The position numbers were made by a program, and so were the translations under genes. From Chloroflexi bacterium 54-19 (lineage in GTDB: Bacteria > Chloroflexota > Chloroflexia > Chloroheliales > Chloroheliaceae), in assembly GCA_001898225.1 (NCBI GenBank), contig MKTJ01000036.1, forward strand, positions 1-64,000: a DNA stretch of 64,000 nucleotides. The letters run 5' to 3'. Under the pieces are notes generated by a model, which was not told the origin of the DNA, did no database searches, and was given only the letters and a program-made list of their open reading frames with translations. The first letter of the stretch is position 1. Each line of letters begins with the position of its first letter. Positions 34,615 to 42,840 of the stretch are shown piece by piece.

Positions 34615-35155
34615 TTATCAGGACAATATATAGTTCCTTCGGACCCTGGACACCGATGGTCAAAACCCGCTCGATGTCGGCGGTACGGCTCGGCCCGGTC
34701 ACGAACGAAACGTATTTACTGCCCTCTTGAACCTGTAACTCCCGGATTTTACCCCCGGCCACTACCAGGTCGGGCACAATATTTTCAGCGTAGAGCATTG
34801 CGAAGTGAATCGGTGAAAACATCGCCACTAAACGGTCGAGCCGGGCATTGGCAGCGTAGACAATCGAGCCGGTCTCGGCAATCCCGAAGCGGCCCGGCGA
34901 AACACCGGCCACCGACCCGGCCACCTTGAACTCGTCCACGGCTGGCTCCAGGGGCAGGAGGCCCGTCAGGCCCGTCTCTTCGAGCAGGTCCGGCGTGGCA
35001 ACCAGCGGCCCCTCACCCTTTGTTTTGATGGTTTCGGCGATAGCCTGGGCAGCCCCGGCCAGTCCGTTCACTTCGAGGACGGTCGCCCCGGCCTTGGTAG
35101 CCCGTTCGACAAACCGTGTTTTCAAAAAGTTGTTAGTCAGATTGGTTTCACTCAT
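34595..35155 (-). CDS. lutC: LutC-like LUD-domain protein
   Basis: The 186-residue protein matches LutC (YkgG family, LUD domain): GEGPLVATPDLLEETGL, then GVSPGRFGIAETGSIVY near residue 90 and VTGPSRTADIERVLTIGVQGP near 145, which are diagnostic. LutC is needed with LutA and LutB for growth on L-lactate, though its exact biochemical part is unclear. The ATG overlaps the rhamnulokinase stop (ATGA, 35152-35155), and its own end overlaps the LutB-LutA start by 20 bases. Tight coupling makes the three one translational block. Confidence 0.88.
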   Translation of the reverse strand: MSETNLTNNFLKTRFVERATKAGATVLEVNGLAGAAQAIAETIKTKGEGPLVATPDLLEETGLTGLLPLEPAVDEFKVAGSVAGVSPGRFGIAETGSIVYAANARLDRLVAMFSPIHFAMLYAENIVPDLVVAGGKIRELQVQEGSKYVSFVTGPSRTADIERVLTIGVQGPKELYIVLINGETER

Positions 35156-36645
35156 AGTCTTTTATCTATTATCTGGCGAAATGTCTGGTAAGCGATATCC
35201 CAGGCCCCGGTATCCTGGGGCTGGTAAATTTCGGGCGGAAAACTGCGCCGGACCGCCGCCCTCGCTTCAGCCAGGGTCTTAAACTGGCCGAGAGCCAGGA
35301 ACTGGACAATGACGTTACCGATAGCGCTGGCCTCAGTGGGTCCGGCCAGGACCGTTTTACAGGTCGCATCCGCCGTAGCCTGGCACAGCCACCGGTTTTG
35401 GATGCCACCGCCGACCATATGTAAGTTTTTGAATTGATGCATGCTTAGTTCCTCGATTTGTTCGAGGACCAGGCGGTACTTCAGGGCCAGGCTTTGATAG
35501 ATACAGCGCAATATCTCACCCGGAGTTTCCGGCACCGGTTGGCCGGTCTGGCGGCAATATTTTTGGATTTGTTCGGGCATATCTCCCGGTGCTGCAAACA
35601 TAGTGTGGTCAGGGTCAATAAACGAGCGGAACGCCGCAGTTTCAGCAATTAGCCCGGCTTCTTGCTCGTAGGAAATGCTAATCCCGGCCTTATGCCAGGT
35701 CCTATAACATTCCTGGGTCAACCACAGTCCTGTAACATTCTTTAACAAGCGGAAAGTATTGTCAACTCCCCGTTCGTTGGTCACGTTAAATTCCAGGGCT
35801 TTGTCGCTCAGGGCTGGCTCACGGATTTCGGTGCCGATTAACGACCAGGTGCCGCAACTGATATAGGCAAAAGGTGTCTCCTCTGCCGGGACCGCCGCCA
35901 CCGCCGAAGCCGTATCGTGTTCCCCGACCGCCACAACCGGCAAAACCGCAATACCGGTTTCCCTGCTTATTTCCGGTAAAATATCACCGACAAGTGTTCC
36001 CGGCGGAACCAGAGGGGCCAGGATTTCACCCGGTAGGTCGAGTTTTGCCAGCAAAGTTGAAGCCCATTCGGGGCTGGTCGCGCTCATAAACTGGGTGGTC
36101 GAAGCGTTGGTCCATTCGCTCAACTTTTTGCCGGTCAGCCAGAAACGGAGCAATTCGGGAATCAGCAAGAGTGTCCTGGCATTCGCCAGGAGCGGTGAAT
36201 CGGCCTCTTTAAGGGCATACAACTGGTAAACAGTGTTAAAAGTTAAAAACTGGATACCGGTGCTTTTGAAAATCTCGGCCTGGGAAACTTCCTGCCAGAC
36301 CTTTTGCATGACCCCGTTGGTATGGTTGTCCCGGTAATGGTAGGGGTTCCCTAAAAGTTCGTCGTTTTCGGCCAGCAGACCAAAATCGACCGCCCAGCTA
36401 TCAATCCCCAGGCTGGCGAGTTGGCCTGCACTCTGCTGGCGGGCTTTGATTAAGCCCTGCTTGATTTCGTGCCAGAGCCGTAAAATATCCCAGTGGAGGC
36501 GGTTGCCGACCTGCACCGGGTCGTTTGGGAAGCGGTGAATCTCCCGAAAACTCAGGGTATCGCCGTCCAGGCGACCCAGCAAAGCCCGCCCGCTGCTTGC
36601 CCCCAGGTCAAAAGCCACTACTTCAAGCACAGTTATTTGCTCCAT
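35152..36645 (-). CDS. rhaB: L-rhamnulokinase (FGGY family)
   Basis: A 497-residue FGGY kinase. The N-terminal phosphate motif is VVAFDLGASSGRALLG, LASLGIDSWAVDFGLL is the sugar-binding segment of rhamnulokinases, VAVGEHDTASAVAAVP carries the catalytic Asp, and MVGGGIQNRWLCQATAD is the adenosine motif. It phosphorylates L-rhamnulose to L-rhamnulose 1-phosphate in the cytoplasm. It lies downstream of the aldolase and isomerase genes after a 203-base spacer with repeats, and upstream of lutC with a 4-base overlap. Confidence 0.95.
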   Translation of the reverse strand: MEQITVLEVVAFDLGASSGRALLGRLDGDTLSFREIHRFPNDPVQVGNRLHWDILRLWHEIKQGLIKARQQSAGQLASLGIDSWAVDFGLLAENDELLGNPYHYRDNHTNGVMQKVWQEVSQAEIFKSTGIQFLTFNTVYQLYALKEADSPLLANARTLLLIPELLRFWLTGKKLSEWTNASTTQFMSATSPEWASTLLAKLDLPGEILAPLVPPGTLVGDILPEISRETGIAVLPVVAVGEHDTASAVAAVPAEETPFAYISCGTWSLIGTEIREPALSDKALEFNVTNERGVDNTFRLLKNVTGLWLTQECYRTWHKAGISISYEQEAGLIAETAAFRSFIDPDHTMFAAPGDMPEQIQKYCRQTGQPVPETPGEILRCIYQSLALKYRLVLEQIEELSMHQFKNLHMVGGGIQNRWLCQATADATCKTVLAGPTEASAIGNVIVQFLALGQFKTLAEARAAVRRSFPPEIYQPQDTGAWDIAYQTFRQIIDKRL

Positions 36646-36676
36646 CGCATTAAAAATAAGTAGTCAATATCAAGAG

Positions 36677-36828
36677 GCCAGTAGTCAGTAAAAACCCCGA
36701 ACAGACAATACCGGGAACATTTCCCAGGCGTTAGTCCCTTCGGGGTGATTAAATATTTAGTAGGCAGAGGCCACTAGCCAGTAATCAGTATACGCCCGTA
36801 GATGTGTCACTTCTTTCTGACTACTGGC
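36677..36828. repeat. Intergenic repeat cluster with a 12-bp inverted repeat
   Basis: GCCAGTAGTCAG (36677-36688) recurs inverted as CTGACTACTGGC (36817-36828). Degenerate copies (GCCACTAGCCAGTAATCAGTA near 36770 and ATCTGACTACTGC near 36837) fill the spacer between the aldolase and kinase genes. The pattern resembles a degenerate interspersed repeat inserted in an operon. It could form a large stem-loop in the message. Confidence 0.65.
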
Positions 36829-36848
36829 TTCTGCCATCTGACTACTGC

Positions 36849-38939
36849 TTACCGGACGTAGGCATTCACCACCCCACCATCCACGGTCAAAACTCCACCG
36901 GTTGTCCGGCTCGAACGCGGCCCGGCAAAGAAACTGATGGCCTCGGCGATATTCTCCGGGAAGACATTGACCTTGAGCGTGGTACGTTTGCGGTAATATT
37001 CTTCCAACTCTTCCGGTTTGATTCCGTACCCGGCGGCACGGGCATTGCGCCACCCGGCGTCCCAGATGGAACTACCTTCAATAACGCCATCCGGCAAAAC
37101 CGTGTTGACCCGGATTCCGGCGGCCCCGCCTTCCTCGGCCAGGCAGCGCGCCATATGGAGTTCGGCGGCTTTCGCGGCGCTGTAGGCGGCGGCGTTCTTC
37201 CCGGCGGCCAGACTGTTCTTGCTGGCGACATAAATCAGGTTGCCGCCCATACCCTGGGCCTTCCAAACCTTAAAGGCGGCCCGGCTGACCAGGAAGTAAC
37301 CTTTCGCTAAAATATCGAAGGTCTTGTTCCAGTCTTCGATAGAGGTATCCTCGATGGGGGCGCTGATAGCGATACCAGCGTTACTAACCACGATGTCTAC
37401 CCCGCCATAAGCCTCTACAACCCTGGCGAAAGCCTCGGTGACGGCTTCTTCGCTGGTAACATTACAATGGACGGCCATACCGCGCCGGTACCCATGTTTG
37501 GCAGAAAGTTCGTCCGCTACTTTCTGGGCACCTTCCAAATTTATGTCGAAAATAACCACATGAGCGCCGTCCTGGGCTAAACGCCGGGCTGTCGCTCGCC
37601 CGATGCCGCTGGCCCCGCCGGTCACGACCGCGACCTTACCTTCCAGTTCGCGCGCGGGTGGTTTGAGGCTGAGTTTGTAGATTTCGAGCGGCCAGTATTC
37701 GACCTTGAAGACTTCGTCCGGCTTCAGGGCTTCAAAACCGCCAAAGGTCAGGCTGCCTTCGATGACCCGGATGGCCCGGTGATAAAGTTGCCCGCTCACA
37801 TTGGCAAGAAGCGCGTCCGCCCCGGCGTTAATCATACCGATACCCGGTATCAGGATAACCCGCGGGTAGGGGTCGAACATCTTGTCGGTCGGCTGGGCAA
37901 AGGTCGTGAAATATTCCTGGTAGCGCGAGACATACGCTTCCAGTTCGACTTTCAGCTTCTGATTAAGGGCGTCAATCCCTTCTTCGGGTTTCCAGTTTAC
38001 GAAAAGAGGCTGGCGTTTGGTGTGAACCAGGTGGTCGGGGCAAGCCACGCCAAGCTGGGAAAGTTGGTTAGCTTCGGCGGTCCCCACAAAATCCAGGACG
38101 TCCTGGGCTTTATCGTATTCGAGGATAGCCGGTTGGCGGGTGCTGAGAGTGCCTCGTAAAGGCGGCATAATACCCTGCAAGACGTGGTGGCATTCGTCCT
38201 CCGCAACCGGGGGAATATCCAGGCCGGGGAAGATTTTGCGGTCGCCCCGGTGGGCAGCGATAAAGCTTTCGGCTTCCTGCAAAATTTTGATGGTCTGGTT
38301 GTAACATTCCTGGGCGGTTTCGCCCCAGGTGAGCAAGCCGTGTTTGGCGAGGACCACCAGTTCGGCTTTCGGGTTGGCCCGCACCCCTTCTCCGACCCAC
38401 TTGCTGAGCAAAAAGCCTGGCCGGGTGTAATCCACCCAGACCAATTTCTCCCCCCAGATTTGTTCGCAAAGCTCTTTACCGTTGGGGGCGCAGGAGAGGC
38501 TGATAATCGCGTCGGGGTGAGTGTGGTCAACGTGTTTGGCCGGGAAGAAGGCGTGCAACAGGGTTTCGATGGACTGGCGAGGCCGTCCCAGGGCAAAGGT
38601 GCTGTGGGAGAGGTAATCAATCATATCCTCGTCGCTCATGCTCTCCCGCTCGACCAACGGGAGCAGTTCCGCCAATCTTAACCCGGCAAATCCTTTTTCG
38701 GTCACAGTCGCCAGGTCGCTACCGGAACCCTTGACCCACAAAACTTCGGTAGGTCGACCCATATGGTCGAGTTCAACCCGCTTGCAAGAGGTGTTACAAC
38801 CGTAAATATTGGCGATTGTACGGTCACTACCCAGCAGGTTTGAGCGGTAAACCAGCCCTTCCAGGGCCGGGTTCTGCTGGGCCGCCGCGTCATCCCACCT
38901 GTTCTTCGGGATACGCAGCGTTTCTTCGATAGTTGACAT
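36849..38939 (-). CDS. Bifunctional rhamnulose-1-phosphate aldolase/short-chain dehydrogenase
   Basis: The 696-residue protein is a fusion. Residues 1 to about 420 are a class II aldolase/adducin domain, with zinc-ligand histidines in PAKHVDHTHPDAII and AKHGLLTWGE. Residues about 430-696 are an SDR: the Rossmann motif AVVTGGASGIGRATA, NAG in VVSNAGIAIS and the catalytic Tyr-Lys in YSAAKAAELH. The aldolase splits L-rhamnulose 1-phosphate into dihydroxyacetone phosphate and L-lactaldehyde. The SDR half is expected to oxidise L-lactaldehyde to L-lactate, as described for RhaE-W type fusions. Lactate then feeds the downstream Lut proteins. Confidence 0.93.
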   Translation of the reverse strand: MSTIEETLRIPKNRWDDAAAQQNPALEGLVYRSNLLGSDRTIANIYGCNTSCKRVELDHMGRPTEVLWVKGSGSDLATVTEKGFAGLRLAELLPLVERESMSDEDMIDYLSHSTFALGRPRQSIETLLHAFFPAKHVDHTHPDAIISLSCAPNGKELCEQIWGEKLVWVDYTRPGFLLSKWVGEGVRANPKAELVVLAKHGLLTWGETAQECYNQTIKILQEAESFIAAHRGDRKIFPGLDIPPVAEDECHHVLQGIMPPLRGTLSTRQPAILEYDKAQDVLDFVGTAEANQLSQLGVACPDHLVHTKRQPLFVNWKPEEGIDALNQKLKVELEAYVSRYQEYFTTFAQPTDKMFDPYPRVILIPGIGMINAGADALLANVSGQLYHRAIRVIEGSLTFGGFEALKPDEVFKVEYWPLEIYKLSLKPPARELEGKVAVVTGGASGIGRATARRLAQDGAHVVIFDINLEGAQKVADELSAKHGYRRGMAVHCNVTSEEAVTEAFARVVEAYGGVDIVVSNAGIAISAPIEDTSIEDWNKTFDILAKGYFLVSRAAFKVWKAQGMGGNLIYVASKNSLAAGKNAAAYSAAKAAELHMARCLAEEGGAAGIRVNTVLPDGVIEGSSIWDAGWRNARAAGYGIKPEELEEYYRKRTTLKVNVFPENIAEAISFFAGPRSSRTTGGVLTVDGGVVNAYVR

Positions 38940-38963
38940 CAGTTATTCTCTCCTGAAAAATTT

Positions 38964-40223
38964 TTACTGGAAACCGCCGCTGGTAGCTGCTAACCCGCGT
39001 TCCTTCTGAATCTTTTCCTCATAGCCGCTGGCCCGGTATGCCGCCAGGGGGTCGGTCGCGAGGCCCATTTCTTCGCGGACCTGGGCCAGCAGAGGCCGCA
39101 CGTCCACCCGGTAAGCTTCGGTTAGCAGACGATGCGCTTCGAGGACTTCTCCCGCTGCCTGGGCCTGGGCCAGTTTATCGTGCTGCACCAGCAAAGCCTT
39201 GGCGTATATTTCCTGGCAGTTCATGACTGAGTAAATGATTGCCCCGATTTTGCCTTCGATATTGTGGCATTGGTCGAGCATGTAGGCAACCTGTTTGGCG
39301 TTGCGCGAGGCTACGGCGTGGTCGCTATATTCAGCCCCGACCAACTCGTGATAAATCAAAAACAACTGGTAGGGGTTGATACTGCCGACCATCAGGTCGT
39401 CGTCGCCGTATTTACGGTCATTGAAGTCGAACCCGCCGAGCTTGCCTTCATCGAGCAGGAAGGAGACAATTTGCTCTATATTGGCGGCGTGGGCGTGGTG
39501 ACCGAGGTCTACCACTACCTGGGCTTTCTCACCCAGTTTCAAACACATCCCGTAGGAGGTGCCCCAGTCAGGTACGTCGGTGCTGTAGAAGGCCGGTTCG
39601 TAGAACTTGTACTCAAGCAGCATCCGGGCACCGGCAGGCAACCGGTCGTAAATGGTTTTGAGGGCTTCTTCCATCCGGTGTTTGCGCCCTCGCAAACTGT
39701 CCTGGCCTGGATAGTTGGTACCGTCCGCGAACCAGAGTTTCAGGGCATCGCTGTGGACCTTGGTGATAATGTCGCAGCACTCGAAGATGTGGTCGAGAGC
39801 CATTTCGCGGGTGGCCGGGTTCGGGTTTCCGACCGAGCCGAGCTTGTAGGCGTTGTCCTGGAAGACGTTCGAGTTGATGGTGCCAAGTTTAATTCCTCGG
39901 CTGGTGGCGTACTGGCTCATCGCCAAGTAGTCGCCGTCCTTCGGCACATCCCACGGGATATGCAGAGCGACGGTGGGAGCAACCCCGGTCAGGCGGTTGA
40001 CCATTGCAGCATCGTCTATTTTCTGGTCGGTAGTTACCGCCGCGCCGGGGTGGGGGAAAGCCTTAAAACGGGTGCCGCTATTGGCAAAAGCCCAACTGGC
40101 CGTTTCGATTTTCTGGTTTTTGAGGGCGTCTTTTACCTTTTCGACGGAAATACCCTGGGCGTCCAGGGTTTCGGCCAGGAGTTCGTACCCGGCTTTGTGG
40201 TTAAGCTCCGTTAACTTTTGCAT
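38964..40223 (-). CDS. rhaI: L-rhamnose isomerase (RhaI type)
   Basis: A 419-residue TIM-barrel isomerase of the RhaI group found outside the enterobacteria. The metal and active-site segments are seen in [52 protein letters not shown] and [19 protein letters not shown]. It converts L-rhamnose to L-rhamnulose with a divalent metal. It lies 30 bases after the mutarotase gene and 24 bases before the aldolase gene on the same strand. Confidence 0.93.
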   Translation of the reverse strand: MQKLTELNHKAGYELLAETLDAQGISVEKVKDALKNQKIETASWAFANSGTRFKAFPHPGAAVTTDQKIDDAAMVNRLTGVAPTVALHIPWDVPKDGDYLAMSQYATSRGIKLGTINSNVFQDNAYKLGSVGNPNPATREMALDHIFECCDIITKVHSDALKLWFADGTNYPGQDSLRGRKHRMEEALKTIYDRLPAGARMLLEYKFYEPAFYSTDVPDWGTSYGMCLKLGEKAQVVVDLGHHAHAANIEQIVSFLLDEGKLGGFDFNDRKYGDDDLMVGSINPYQLFLIYHELVGAEYSDHAVASRNAKQVAYMLDQCHNIEGKIGAIIYSVMNCQEIYAKALLVQHDKLAQAQAAGEVLEAHRLLTEAYRVDVRPLLAQVREEMGLATDPLAAYRASGYEEKIQKERGLAATSGGFQ

Positions 40224-40253
40224 AAAACAAACTCCTTTTTTGTCAGCTTGCCG

Positions 40254-40568
40254 TCAGTCCATATGAAACATTTGAGGTAACAGAGCCGGAAAGTTCTTCT
40301 CCGGGTCCACATCTCGCTCGATGTTTTCTTTCATGCTTTCTTCCCAACGGGCCGCCGTTGGGTCGTTAGCCAGGTATTCAGTCATGTAATTGAAGTTTTC
40401 GACTTCGAGGGTGGCGATTAGTTGCAAACCGTTCAGGTAAATGTTGTAGTTGCTGATACCGGCCTTTTTGAGGGTTTCGAGCATCTCCGGCCAGATTTCG
40501 TTATGCCGGCGCAAGTATTCTTCCTCGCGCCCGGCTTTTAGCTTCATCAAAAAAGCAATTCTTTGCAT
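40254..40568 (-). CDS. rhaM: L-rhamnose mutarotase
   Basis: A 104-residue protein of the RhaM/YiiL family (dimeric alpha/beta barrel). MQRIAFLMKLKAGREEEYLRRH with the catalytic His is followed by IWPEMLETLKKAGISNYNIYL and the WWR-like C-terminal part (AARWEESM, LPQMFHMD). It equilibrates the anomers of L-rhamnose so that the isomerase receives the right form. It is the second gene of the operon, 18 bases after the DeoR regulator. Confidence 0.93.
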   Translation of the reverse strand: MQRIAFLMKLKAGREEEYLRRHNEIWPEMLETLKKAGISNYNIYLNGLQLIATLEVENFNYMTEYLANDPTAARWEESMKENIERDVDPEKNFPALLPQMFHMD

Positions 40569-40586
40569 TCCGGTCCTTTTGGTCTA

Positions 40587-41378
40587 CTAAACGATTGTAA
40601 CGGCTAGTCCGTTCTCCAGGAAAAGCTGGCTGCGTTCACCTGCCCCGTTCCCGGTGGTAATCAACCGGTCAACCCGGTTGAACGGGCAATAGGTCGAGAA
40701 AGAAGTCTGGCCCAGTTTGGTGCTGTCCAGGACCGCAATAACCTGCTGAGTGTGCTGGACCATCAGGGCTTTTAGCTGGGCTTCCTGGATATTGCTCTCG
40801 CTCAAACCCTGCTGCAAGGTCAGACCCTGGGCCGAGAAAAACCCTTTCCCGGCATAAAGGCGGCCTAACATCTGTTCGCCAAGTGTTCCGACCAGTGAAC
40901 CTGTTTCGCCGCGCACAATCCCTCCCAGGCTGATAACGGTCAGGGAAGGGTTGCTGGCAAGTTCGAGGGCGGCATAAAGGCCATTTGTTATAACGTACAG
41001 GTTCTTTTTGAGTTCGCGGATACGTTGGGCGATGGCGAAAGCGGTTGTACTGGCATCGAGCAGGACCGTGTCGCCGTCTTCTATCAGTTCGACGGCGGCG
41101 GCTGCCATGGCCTGCTTTTCCAGGCGTTGGATTTCCAGGCGGGAGGCAAAAGTACCTTCTTTGCGCCCGGGCACCGGTAAAACAGCCCCACCCCAGGTCC
41201 TTTGTAGGGAACCTTCTTTTTCCAGGGCAATCAAATCCTGCCGGACGGTTACTTCAGAAACATTCAAAGCCTGGCTGATTTCGCGCACTGTCAGTTGCTG
41301 GCGTTCTTCCAGAAGTTGAAGCAACTGGCGGCGGCGTTCATTTAGATTTCGACCGGTAAAGACGGCTTCCTGGGCCAT
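40587..41378 (-). CDS. DeoR-family transcriptional regulator of the rhamnose operon
   Basis: The 263-residue protein has an N-terminal DeoR winged helix-turn-helix (RRRQLLQLLEERQQLTVREI, then VSEVTVRQDLIALEKEG). The sugar-phosphate-sensing DeoRC domain follows (VLLDASTTAFAIAQRI, VITNGLYAALELA, SLVGTLGEQML). It is the first gene of the rhamnose operon and probably represses it until a pathway intermediate such as rhamnulose 1-phosphate appears. Repeated TCAAAAGAA sites over its promoter are the likely operators. Confidence 0.92.
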   Translation of the reverse strand: MAQEAVFTGRNLNERRRQLLQLLEERQQLTVREISQALNVSEVTVRQDLIALEKEGSLQRTWGGAVLPVPGRKEGTFASRLEIQRLEKQAMAAAAVELIEDGDTVLLDASTTAFAIAQRIRELKKNLYVITNGLYAALELASNPSLTVISLGGIVRGETGSLVGTLGEQMLGRLYAGKGFFSAQGLTLQQGLSESNIQEAQLKALMVQHTQQVIAVLDSTKLGQTSFSTYCPFNRVDRLITTGNGAGERSQLFLENGLAVTIV

Positions 41379-41434
41379 ATGTTTATCCCTGGATTTCGAA
41401 AAGTTGGTGTTTCTACAAACGACTGTATAAATAG

Positions 41435-41463
41435 GTTATAACATTCTTTTGAATTACTGTCAA
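41435..41463 (-). promoter_or_regulatory. Promoter of the rhamnose operon
   Basis: On the minus strand, TTGACA (41463-41458) and TATAAC (41440-41435) are separated by 17 bases. The spacer carries one of the putative operator repeats. Confidence 0.75.
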
Positions 41464-41504
41464 TTGCTTTCGAAAGTTATACTCTCAAAAGAATTTCAAA
41501 AGAA
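41444..41504. promoter_or_regulatory. DeoR-type operator cluster
   Basis: TCAAAAGAA occurs at 41485-41493 and 41496-41504, 11 bases apart (one helical turn). It also occurs inverted as TTCTTTTGA at 41444-41452, between the -35 and -10 boxes. The palindrome CTTTCGAAAG lies at 41467-41476. The pattern fits repression by the adjacent DeoR protein. Confidence 0.65.
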
Positions 41505-41534
41505 CCTTTATAATTCTCTTTTTCAAAAAAACAA

Positions 41535-41572
41535 AAAACCCGGTTAACTCACAAAAAGTTAAACCGGGTTTT
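41535..41572 (-). terminator. Rho-independent terminator after the 67-residue protein gene
   Basis: AAAACCCGGTTAACT pairs with AGTTAAACCGGGTTTT (41557-41572), apart from a single bulge. On the minus strand the T tract GTTTTTTGTTTTTTTG follows. It separates the small gene from the rhamnose operon downstream. Confidence 0.85.
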
Positions 41573-41588
41573 CCTGGCAAATTTTAGC

Positions 41589-41792
41589 TTATTTGCCTTT
41601 ATCTTCGGGTACATTGAGTCCATCGTAGGTCGCCTTGTTGATGAACTTGGTCAGGTTGACCTTATCGCCGTCAACGTTGGTGGAGGCCACCGCCGCATAG
41701 CGTAAGGAAGTGCCTTCGCCATAGGTCTTTTTGCGAATATCTTTGTCACTAACCTCAACCTTTTTGCGGTGCTTCACGCTATAAAACTCCAT
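41589..41792 (-). CDS. Small basic protein of unknown function (67 residues)
   Basis: The gene starts at ATG 41792 with a very strong AAGGAGG site upstream and ends before a clear terminator, so it is a real independent transcript. The protein reads MEFYSVKHRKKVEVSDKDIR and continues with a Lys-rich, soluble sequence ending PEDKGK. It has no signal peptide or cysteine. The opening MEFYSVKHRKKVEV resembles a class of short conserved bacterial proteins, but I cannot name a function. The strong translation signals suggest abundance. Confidence 0.75.
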   Translation of the reverse strand: MEFYSVKHRKKVEVSDKDIRKKTYGEGTSLRYAAVASTNVDGDKVNLTKFINKATYDGLNVPEDKGK

Positions 41793-42065
41793 TGTAGAGT
41801 CCTCCTTGTGATTTAATTTTGGTAAACAAGTGAATAGCCTATAGGCCCCGTCCGGCTAACCTACACGCCGGGGAAAGAGTTTTTAACCCTAAAAACGAAC
41901 TCTAACCCTCTGTTTTTAACAAAGAGCGTGCCACCGGTTTTGAACTCAACTGAACTCAAACCGGCTTTCCCATAAATATACTACTCTTTAGGCAGTTTGA
42001 CTATTAAATTTTTACCGATATTGTGGATTTAATCATAATTTAAAGTTTTAGGTGCCTTTTTTTAG

Positions 42066-42695
42066 TTATTTATCCACAGAAGTGGTAATTTTGCTATCTG
42101 GGACCCCGGCGGTAGTTGGATTGGCTGGAGGTGTTACTAAAGGACTGTAGGTTCCGCCGCCAAAAATGACAAAGGTTTGGCCCATTTTAGCCAGAGTATA
42201 GAAGCTTTCGGGAACTACGTGGTTTGTGTCGTCCTGGGAGGCTGCCTCCCGGTCAATTAGAAAGAAGTTAAACTGGTAAGTTGTACCACAATAATTTTTG
42301 TCGGCTGTACATTCGATAATATCGCCATCAAGCTGGTAAATTTTCTGGCAGGTTCCCGGTTGGAGACAGCCATAGCCGGGTTCATAACCAAGACCCAAAT
42401 CTACCAGGCGTTTCTGGTAAAAATCCCGCACCTGTGCCAGGCCATCTTTAGTAACAAAAGCCCCAAACAAACTATTTTCAAAACCAGCAGGTAATCCGTC
42501 AGGAAATACCTCTTTATCCAAAAGCCATTGTGCACCGGGATATGCCAGCTCATCTCTTGCAATGGAAGTCCTTATAGTTGGCACGGGGGTGGCGACACTT
42601 GCGGCCCCCCGGGCGGTTGTGTTTGAGGAATCGGCACAGCCAGCCAGTAACGCGGCCAGTAAAACTACCAGTAAAACCGTCCGGCTTTTTCCCAT
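42066..42695 (-). CDS. Hypothetical lipoprotein
   Basis: The 209-residue protein has a lipoprotein signal peptide with lipobox LLAGCADSS (Cys20). A short Thr/Ala/Pro linker follows, then a globular domain with four further cysteines (GYGCLQPGTC, IECTADKNYC). These could form two disulfides outside the cell. No family is recognised. It stands alone: the 273 bases before the next gene on its downstream side (41793-42065) show no gene, and the upstream spacer is AT-rich. Confidence 0.75.
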   Translation of the reverse strand: MGKSRTVLLVVLLAALLAGCADSSNTTARGAASVATPVPTIRTSIARDELAYPGAQWLLDKEVFPDGLPAGFENSLFGAFVTKDGLAQVRDFYQKRLVDLGLGYEPGYGCLQPGTCQKIYQLDGDIIECTADKNYCGTTYQFNFFLIDREAASQDDTNHVVPESFYTLAKMGQTFVIFGGGTYSPLVTPPANPTTAGVPDSKITTSVDK

Positions 42696-42840
42696 TCAAC
42701 TTGCTCCTTTAACAAAAACCATAATTTCAAGGTCTTTGAAACGGAAACGGTTTAGATGTAGGCTTTGTTGCTTATTTATTTTTTGGCGAGAAGTTTTTCT
42801 TCTTTTGATTTATGTAGGCAGGATTAACCATAATGAGGGT

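Noticed and set aside
34042..34929. A 295-codon plus-strand frame across the lut genes
   Set aside because: It is antisense to two well-supported genes, without domain content or a translation signal.
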